From the NCBI GenBank assembly GCA_039657365.1, contig CM077591.1, positions 33,951,501 through 34,015,500 on the forward strand: DNA of 64,000 bases. The letters run 5' to 3'. Position numbers and translations under genes: made by a program. Origin of the DNA: Stephania yunnanensis (Eukaryota > Streptophyta > Magnoliopsida > Ranunculales > Menispermaceae). This document shows positions 56,770 through 64,000 of this stretch, piece by piece (position 1 is the stretch's first letter; each line of letters starts with the position of its first letter). A model generated the notes under the pieces. That model was not told the origin of the DNA. It made no database searches and saw only the letters and a list, made by a program, of their open reading frames with translations.

Positions 56770-57601
56770 ATGATAAGAATAAAGAAAAAAGTTAGCCAAA
56801 ATAGAGCAAATGGTTTTGAGGCATCTACCTCTAGAAATCCCAATGATGAAGAGCCTAGACCTTTTAAATCCAGATTTTTATTAGTAATGAGGCTATGGAA
56901 TAATATGAGAAAATCGTACATAGGGAGTTCATTACTGAAAACAAATTTAATTTGTCGGCCAAGTAAGATAAAATGGTGAACTTTATTAGGCACCGAAATT
57001 GGGTGCAACTCACTCAAGCTTATAGGGAGAAGAAAGTTAAAGGAGTAAGTGGGATTATTTTTTAGTTCTATGCTAATGCAAAGTTCACGGTTAAGGATGA
57101 GCCAGTGAAGGCGAGAGGGGTTTTAGTTCCCTTTAATAGAAAGGTTAGAGGAATTAAGCTTGTATGAATCCGCACGCACTATCTCGACCATATTATATGA
57201 GAGACTATATAACATATGCCCATTTAGAGCCATTGAAAATGCATTGGTTATCCCAGGACAACAAAGATGGGTAATGGGAGCTGAAAATGTGCCGAAGCAC
57301 ATTAAGAAAGGGAGTATTAGAAAGGCTTACAAAATGTTACATCATTCTCTTGTTGCATTGATATAGCTTACTTCTCAGCAGGTTGAGATCAACAAGAAAA
57401 AACGGCATGTCTTTATGAGATTATGAAGTACAGGGAGATCAACATCGGAGAGATCATACACACCACTTTGAGGGAGTCCATTATATTGGAAAGGGACAAC
57501 AAGTTGTTGTTTCTAATATTGATGACTATGATATGCTTAAATGCTGGAGTGAGGTTGAGAAATATGGTCAAGTGAAGTGTATACATGGTGTCCATGAGTT
57601 T
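56770..57601 (+). pseudogene. Second ORF2 (PF20167-like), 3'-truncated
   Basis: The ATG at 56770 opens MIRIKKKVSQNRANGFEAST with SRNPNDEEPRPFKSRFL, a basic and then acidic N-terminus shared with the copy at 63121-63747. After a frame change come FYANAKFTVKDEPVK and VLVPFNRKV (the 'FYANL...VPF' pattern), then GAENVPKHIKKGSIRKAYKM, LTSQQVEINKKKRHVFM and REINIGEIIHTTLRESILLE, ending LNAGVRLRN near 57565. Chromoviral LTR sequence begins at 57602, so the acidic tail is missing. Stops and frameshifts are present. Function is unknown. Confidence 0.8.
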
Positions 57602-58440
57602 TGAAGTGCGATAGAGAAATTTTTTTTCTGATTTTTGGTAATTTTTAGGTATTTTTCAAAATTTGATTTGGATATAAACTATAGAGATAATCATGAAATC
57701 AAATAAAATAATAAATAAATTGGTGGGGCCCCGTTGACACGAGGAGTCGAGGGTGACACGTGTGGGATGTACAATGGCATGCACACCCGAGGGTAGTCGT
57801 TGCCGTACATGGCGAATTTATAGTCGCGAAAATACATAGGTGTACATATATATTTAAATTTATATATAAATATATATAAAAACAAATCTTATCATTTGAA
57901 TTAAATAAAAGTATAAATTAGATTCGCCTCGAGATACGCGTAGTGTGATCATCAAGGAATTGGAAGGGTTGAACATTATTGTTAATGTTGAAGATATGTG
58001 TTCACGCCTCGAGATGCGCGTCATCCAATCTCGAGGAGAATTAAGTAATGTATGGTTATTAAACCATTAGATCTACCTCGAGATACATGTTACATATCTC
58101 GAGGAGATCATATAATGAATCATCAATCGGTCAAGAGGTTGTGATTATCATATTGATAACCACTTGTTGGACCTCGAGATACGCAATACATTTATCGAGC
58201 AAAATCAATATATATAAATAAGTGAATCATTAAATTTGCCTCGAGATTCATGTGATGCGAATAAGGTGGGGTCTAACATATTTATTCATCTCTAATTTGC
58301 AATGATTCTAATATTGAATTGTAATATATGTATTTCAATGATGTGTGAGTGTTCTATTTATCTTAGGATTAATGGATCCTATGGTATGAATGAGAATGAT
58401 ATGTTTTGAATATGAATAAAAAGTGATAATAAAAAGTGCA
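57602..58440 (+). repeat. Chromoviral LTR fragment with hairpin array
   Basis: It begins TGAAGTGCGATAGAGAAATT, a decayed LTR start. The segment 'gggatgtacaatggcatg...gtcgttgccgtacat' resembles 43350-43400. The main feature is five CCTCGAGAT-type words at 57927, 58007, 58076, 58172 and 58239, two of them with perfect inverted partners ATCTCGAGG at 58028 and 58096. The right edge is gradual and the rest of the LTR is not identified. It inserted into or replaced the end of the ORF2 at 56770. Confidence 0.6.
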
Positions 58441-59093
58441 ATGGTTAGAATTTTTATTGATTCCGAACGTAATGCTTTAGATATCTCGATCAAGTGTTTA
58501 ATGAACTAAGGCTTTAAGAGTTATCATGACTAATGAAGCTTTTAATCCGAATATGAACGGTAAAACCGTAAAAATACGCAATATCAAGAGATAGTTGCTA
58601 ATTAGTGAGGCGCGAATAGTAAACTTAGTTGGTTATGAGTCCAATAATTTGAGACTTAAAGCAATTTGGAGTTTACATTATTCACACCGATAGGTCGAGT
58701 TTTAGTTTGCACATTAGAATCTTATCTATCACGATAATGGGTTGAAATGTATTTGAAGGAAATATGTATATTCTAATTAGGCATTGCACACAACATGTTA
58801 AGATATAAAAGTGAATACGAAGCATAATATTAAATTACATAGGTAAAATTGTGAACTAAGATATCCTTAATAAAATAAGTCAATTAAGTTTAAAGTGAAA
58901 TGTTAGAGGAATTTAGTTTAGTATAAAAACCAATTAAAAGTGAATTCCTTAGCGATAGTTCAAGTTAAGTAGATAATATACGACTAGTGCAAAAACCTTT
59001 CCCTGATGACGATATTCGTAGTCAACATAAGTTGGTTACACTATTACTACGAGTGAGATGTTATACTTACAGCACACATATCAACCTCCAGTG
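58441..59093 (+). repeat. Probable LTR 3' part (Athila/Tat type)
   Basis: No gene visible. The segment resembles the R-U5 part of Athila/Tat LTRs: 'aaaaaccaattaaaagtgaa', 'agcgatagttcaag', 'tttccctgatgacgatattc' followed by 'ggttacactattactacga' and an end CAGCACACATATCA at about 59091. The 'aaccaattaaaa' block also occurs at 15067 and 15179. Subfamily and left edge are uncertain. Confidence 0.45.
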
Positions 59094-59366
59094 TTGGTTT
59101 CTTCACTTTCTCCTTTCTCATATGCCATTGATTTCTTTCCCACATTGTGCCCTTCTTTCCCACGACGTCACTAAGTATGGCTATAGTGCTAACCATATTT
59201 TCATGGGTTTTTTGTTTTGTTTCTTCTTGTTTTCGCTCATTTCCTTTCTTTACACCTTAATTCTCTGAAAATGCAATAATAGCATGAATTATAGCTCATT
59301 TAAGGATATTTATACTAAATATATGACTAAACTAACCCTATATATACATAAAATAATCATTTATCA
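59094..59366 (-). repeat. LTR 5' part, minus strand
   Basis: Complemented, it starts TGATAAATGATTATTTTATG at 59366, preceded by 'tcaagtttaggattatt', a decayed polypurine tract. Further in come 'tcatatatttagtataaata' and 'cttaaatgagctataattc', words typical of Athila/Tat LTR starts. It is therefore the beginning of the 3' LTR of the inverted element to the right, cut at about 59094. It is a different LTR subfamily from TGACAAGTCAAT. Confidence 0.6.
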
Positions 59367-60775
59367 AATAATCCTAAACTTGAAATTTTGCACATCCCGA
59401 ACAAAAGTGTATTCTACTAAGTCTCCAAATAACTAATTCTCATTCAATTTACATTGTTCATGGAGTATCCTTTAATTCACTCTCAAGAGTTTTTCTTTTC
59501 AAAAACTTATATTTTTAAGACATGTAGCTTAACAACTATATAACTTCACTTACAAAACACTAAAGTAGATCTCAACCAAAACCATCACTACTCACAAGTT
59601 CGTTTCGTGTCAACACTCGAATAGCAAGTATACAATATCATGATTTCTCATTAAGCTCAGAAATTCACATATAAGCATCGATCATGCTCATCTTTGGTCA
59701 AGAGTCTATAAGACTTTACATAGTTGGAATAAAGACTTATCTCAATTAGTTATGCATACTCGAGCTAAATCTTTTATTTGAAGAGTATTAGTTTACTTCT
59801 GCATTCTTTAATTATTTTTATTTTCTCTCATTCTTTCTTCTTCTTTTCATTTTAATTTAACAGTCTCTGCTCCTTTTCCTATGGACTTCATTCTTCATCA
59901 CTTTTCCAACCATCAAGTTATATGCTCCATTTCGTGTAGAACTTGTGGGATTCTTTCATTTTTTTTCTTTTATTTTTAAAACTATTGTTAGCACTTCTCA
60001 CTTTCACTAAATCAAGTAAGTTAACTCCAACTTTTAATTTACAATGTATATTTCTTCACCACATTGCACTAAGTCTTTATTTACTTTGTATTATCAAGTA
60101 AGATTCATACTTATTATAGAATCCATAGAGATCTAACTTTTTTCATAAGAACTGTTCTAATTTCTTACTTTTGTTTCAAGTTCAAGGTCCACCCCAACTC
60201 TAGGTTTCTAATCATGAAATAATACCGTTGTTTGCACATTTTATTATTTTCTTCTTCAAAAGTTATGACACACTCTTGAGTTTCATATCAACACGATACT
60301 TGTAATCTACTTATCCACAATCAAAGGCATGAACATGCAAATGAACTACTTATTCATTACATATTATTATATATAACCCAATTTATACTGCTTAAACATT
60401 CAAATAGTAAGTAAAATGAAAATTTTATACACTACCATGTTTTCCTTTTTAACAGCTTCAAAATAAAATTTAAATGATCATACCTGTAGTGTTTATCCTT
60501 ATTTCTCGGCCTATCTTACCACTTCCCATAATGTAGTGTAGTGTAGTGTAATGTCGATGCCCCCAAACTTAAACAAAACCCATTTAAAAGTAAGTCTGAA
60601 ATATGAAAATATTAAAACACACAAACAGACATAATAATACAAATTATCTAAGCATAAACTAAACATAGAATTTAAACAACTAAATATTTAACAAAATATT
60701 TCAAATTTAAAGAATAAATGGTATCAGTGTCACTTTCATCTCCCCAGGATAAAAAGGACTCCTAATACATAGACA
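59367..60775 (-). other. Family A-like 3' noncoding region, minus strand
   Basis: No gene visible. It is homologous to 17776-19355. Near its right end, complemented, lies GTTTAAGTTTGGGGGCATCG (60550-60569), a well-preserved purine tract. A second, decayed one directly precedes the LTR at 59366. Two purine tracts 1.2 kb apart fit the internal-tract arrangement reported for some Athila/Tat elements, but this is an inference. Confidence 0.55.
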
Positions 60776-61742
60776 TCAGGAATGCGAGTTGTTATCATCA
60801 TCTACATCATCAGCTCCAGTGTTGGATGGTGTTAAAAAATGTTCCACCCTCTTACTGTGCACCAAATCTAAATCAAACACATAAGCTGGTGCAACTGGAA
60901 AACCAAATGACCTATCAGTAGGTCTCATCCATCTACTCCTCTCTTACCTAGATATGTCCCTTTGATGATCAACAAATAACATGAGATTACACTACTCGTT
61001 TCGTCAGTATTGCTCTCTCCTTTCCATATCCTTATCAAATATCAATTCGGTAGCGTGGTAATACGTTCTATTCTCTTGGTATTGTCTCCTCATTTCTACT
61101 ATCCACAACTTCTGCTGTTGTACAGTCAAATCCTCTAGTGTTGGTTCTGGTGCTTATGGTGGAAATGGTGATGGAGAAATTTCAAGATCATCTAAGTCAT
61201 ACTCTTCAATATGTGGGTCTACAAACTTGTAACCTGCAAATAAATCCTTGTTGTTATTGCTCCTCCTCTTCTCCATATCCTTCCTCTTTTGGCTCTTAAA
61301 CTAGTTATGTCGTTGATGCATGATCCTCTTGCATTTTGTCTAATAACTTGTCCTTAAGTCTAGCTCCATCGGCCAACTCTTTCTCCTCCTCGTAGTCTTG
61401 ATAACCATCTGGTGATTTCAATATAAGCATGAAAGCTCGGCCCACTATTTCTCCTCCTCGGAGTCTTGATAACGATGTGGTGATTTCGATGTAAGCATGA
61501 AAGCTTCATCCACGGTTAGTTAGGCTTTACATCGAGTTCTTCGTTATTTCTCAGTTTCACTCCAGCCTTCAAGCACATTTAAATAATCAAGATATGGAAC
61601 AACAATTTGTTATCTTTTTTAGACATTATCACTCCCTCATACTTTTGTAAATGATCTCTTTGATGTTAATCTCCCCATTTTTTATATTCTCATGAAGACA
61701 ATGCGCTTTCAGCTTGTTGATCTCTCCCTGCTGAGAAGTGGT
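60776..61742 (-). pseudogene. Third ORF2, C-terminal half
   Basis: Minus strand from 61742: TSQQGEINKLKAHCLHENIK, GEINIKEIIYKSMRE, NKLLFHI and LKAGVKLRN, colinear with 57370-57570. Then come Glu-rich segments containing a 67-base tandem duplication (61381-61506) and a run ending GADDVDDDNNSHS with its stop at 60776. Unlike the copy at 56770, this one keeps the acidic C-terminal tail. The N-terminal half continues at 63121 beyond the Copia LTR. Confidence 0.78.
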
Positions 61743-63120
61743 CGTTGGGGCATGTGCCCTAGGTCAATCCATTAACTGTCTTTATGAATACTTTTAGTTA
61801 ATAAATAGAGGATTTCATTTGTTGTTTATTATAATTAATTTGCATGTTTATATTATAATAAGATCCATGGGTATTTACAGAAATATCATAAATGTCCCTA
61901 ATCGATCATTATACTGGGAACTATAATGAATTAAGACTAGTGTGTGTCTTGATTGATGATCATATGATGATTATACGTATAGGGATACGAATCAAGATCA
62001 CGAGTATTTGTTAGGGAACAAAGTACTAGACCGACCCGCTATGAGAACATCACATGGATTAAGTCATAGTTGTTTCTCATGATAGGTATATTTTTCAGTC
62101 CTCTGACTTGAGATTACCAGAGACTTCAACATTAGGAACATAGTGATTTGACACTATCAAACGTTGTCTTTAATCGGACGATTATAAAGGTTGTGATTGG
62201 TTACTGTGTGAGCAATGTTATGAAGTTGTGTAATCGAGATAGAATTTGTCCCTCTCATATAAAGAGAGATATCTAGTGGATCCCTCGATGCGTTAGACTG
62301 TTAAAAGGCCCAGTCTAAGTGAATTGATATTGATCAATGTCACTTGGATGTTTTTAGTCTACCTAGAAATCGAGACTAGTACGATTGAACATGTTGGATG
62401 ACAATTCCATGCCTTATGTTTGATCAAAAGGATATCGTGTGACAAAAGGATGTTATATACACTATTGATTAGGTTGTATCGATTTGATATTCGTACAACT
62501 TGGGTAGTCATAATGTCTTGCTAGAGGCCGCTTATGACTTGTATACCAAAATGTGTTTTGGTACACTGCCAACGTTGTATGAGCCTATTGGGTCGCACAC
62601 TAAGAATGGTTTTGCGAGATTTTAAGATGGTTCAGAAAAAACAAATTTTATATGATAAAATTCATGACAGAAACGTCCTTGTGGTGTATTACACTTATAT
62701 TAAGGGTATATGCGTAATTTACTTAACCGTCTATATACAAGGGTTGTATAAATAGACGCTTTAAGTTAGAATACACGTACGAAAGATTAAAAGGCCGAAA
62801 CTCTATTTTCGTTTTAGAAACGACTTATGGTTTTTGGTATGCTCTGGATCATTTTGGAGAGAAACAAAAGGTTTGGTATTCTCTCGAAGCTACCACTTCG
62901 AATCTCGGCCACCGTTCGTGTGTGGACCACTGGTAGAGGGCGTTCGTCGTTGGCAGCGCCTTAGAGATCGATCAACCTTCAGAAAGGTATATTGCGACTG
63001 AGGTATGATTAAGTTTTTCATGGTTTAAACGTTTTTAATGGAATTAGATTCGAATCCTGTTGGGGTTTTTATCAAAATTGTTTTGTAATCTCCGTTGCGC
63101 ATGAACCCCAAAACCCAACA
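61743..63120 (+). repeat. Copia solo LTR (family P reference copy)
   Basis: 1378 bases, starting cGTTGGGGCATGTGCCCTAG (first base changed from T) and ending ACCCCAAAACCCAACA. Minus-strand ORF2 flanks it on both sides with no internal region, so it is a solo LTR. The flanks GTGGT and GTAGG are an imperfect 5-base duplication. It is the most complete family P LTR here, with a TATA box at 62747, and homologues lie at 16729, 20020 and 38878. Confidence 0.9.
62747..62755 (+). promoter_or_regulatory. TATA box of Copia LTR
   Basis: TATAAATAG about 1.0 kb into the LTR, followed by a stretch with 'ctctattttcgttttag' that would lie in R. It is conserved with 21063 and 39199. Confidence 0.65.
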
Positions 63121-63747
63121 GTAGGGTATAGCGATGCAACAAGGAAATGTTGCCACATTTTGTAAACTTTTCTAAGACTCCCCTTCTTTATGTGTTACGG
63201 CACATTCTCGGCTCCCATGGCCCATCCTTATTATCACGGGACAACCAAAGCTTTCTCTACAGCTTTAAAAGGTTATAGGTAATAGGGTCTTTCATTTAGC
63301 TTCTTCGAGAAATTCAGTTCAGATCCATACAAACATAAGTGCTCGAACCCATAGAAGTTATACATCTCAAGTATATTAAAAGGAACAAAGATCCATGTCA
63401 CCTTAACTGGCTTATATTTAGCAGTGAACTTCGCATTAGCATAAAACCTAAAAAAAAATCTCACTCACTCCTTTAACGTCATTCTTTTTATAATCTTGAG
63501 TGAGTTGCTCCCAATTTCATCGCCTAATGAAATTATTTACTCTTTTATCGTATTTGGTCGACCAATTAATCTCCCTTTCATAAATGAACTCCCTACGTAG
63601 TATTTTCTCATATCGATCTTTTGCCTCTCTACTAATGAAAAGTTTTGATTTAAACGGTCTAGGCTCATATTCATTAGGATTTCTTGATGTAGATGCCTCG
63701 AAATCATTTTATCTAGTTTGGCTAACTTGTCTCCTTCTTATTGTCAT
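63121..63747 (-). pseudogene. Third ORF2, N-terminal half
   Basis: The minus-strand ATG at 63747 opens MTIRRRQVSQTR, then after a stop NDFEASTSRNPNEYEPRPFK, RREFIYE, NWEQLTQDYKKNDVKGVSEI, RFYANAKFTAKYKPVKVTWI and FVPFNILEMYNFYGFEHLCL (the 'FYANL..VPF..FYGL' pattern, with FYGF kept), then GAENVP and KKGSLRKVYKMWQHFLVASL before the Copia LTR. It is the closest relative of the copy at 56770 and, having fewer breaks in the FYAN-FYGF core, the better template for recognising the domain. Confidence 0.82.
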
Positions 63748-64000
63748 TTCTTCAACAACAATGTAATACAACTCGATCTTCAAATCACATAAAAATCAAA
63801 ATTCATATTACACGGATCATGCATACGCCAAATAATTGCAAAAACAACAACTAAGTCTTCATAGGTAACATTAATGCTTAGCATTCACACAATCTTGCAA
63901 AACCTATCCTACAACTTCAAATCAACATTTTCATATAGTATCATTTAAATTTTCAAGATTTAAAGCATAACTAGATGAAATTGTAAATATACCTCAATGT
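63748..64000 (-). other. ORF2 leader, minus strand
   Basis: Complemented, this repeats 56510-56769 closely: 'acaatttcatctagttatgc', 'aggttttgcaagatt.tgtg', 'attaatgttacctatg.agg' and GTGATTTGAAGATCGAGTTG. It is the intron-like leader in front of ORF2. The splice acceptor AG of the other copy is AT here. The element continues beyond the window. Confidence 0.7.

Noticed and set aside
57927..58253. Regularly spaced CCTCGAGAT words considered as a CRISPR-like array
   Set aside because: The words are short, the spacing is irregular (67-96 bases), the words are partly self-paired, and they lie in a plant LTR. There are no cas genes and no prokaryotic context.
1..64000. Search for host genes, centromeric satellite arrays, rRNA and organelle DNA
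   Set aside because: No multi-exon host coding sequence, no high-copy tandem satellite and no rRNA or plastid-like segment could be recognised by reading. A database search would be needed to exclude short ones.

Overview
This window looks like plant nuclear DNA from a heterochromatic, gene-poor region. It is AT-rich and consists almost entirely of decayed LTR retrotransposons nested in one another. I found no host protein gene, no rRNA or tRNA gene, and nothing prokaryotic. The plant assignment rests on the element types: Athila-like gag, a primer-binding site matching plant tRNA-Asp, chromoviral Ty3/gypsy pol with a chromodomain-like tail, plant Copia gag and integrase, and the plant-type second ORF described below. 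The species cannot be named from the sequence.

Three repeat groups explain most of the window. Family A is Athila-like: its LTRs are about 1.5 kb and start TGACAAGTcAATAATTA. It carries gag, protease and a separate ORF2 resembling the domain usually called 'putative plant transposon protein' (PF20167-like). I see no reverse transcriptase in any copy. Family C covers chromoviral, Tekay-like Ty3/gypsy elements with LTRs of about 1.9-3 kb and a tRNA-Met-type primer site. Family P is Copia, with a 1.4 kb LTR starting TGTTGGGG.

Layout. 1-3184: a family A LTR end, then a minus-strand Copia pol/gag remnant split by a small inverted-repeat transposon. 3185-6540: family A LTR plus gag. 6541-12831: chromoviral internal region and 3' LTR. 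12832-20019: minus-strand family A pieces (protease, LTRs, 3' region, ORF2) cut by chromoviral and Copia LTRs. 20020-24200: Copia LTR and leader, then a chromoviral LTR. 24201-33850: minus-strand family A gag and LTR, then a Copia gag gene split by a solo LTR that is itself split by another solo LTR. 33851-43815: tandem chromoviral integrase and LTR units with a Copia LTR inside. 43816-54543: the best-preserved family A element (gag-protease ORF1, ORF2, 3' region, LTR), cut by a solo LTR with target duplications. 54544-57601: a second ORF1/ORF2 unit. 57602-59366: LTR pieces. 59367-64000: an inverted third unit with its ORF2 split by a solo Copia LTR.

No element appears able to move by itself: every coding region has stops, frameshifts or deletions. 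The most interesting points are the RT-less two-ORF family with shared noncoding signals, and short self-complementary word arrays inside several LTRs. All boundaries come from reading by eye, so most are good to tens of bases, while those marked by terminal TG/CA or target duplications are better.
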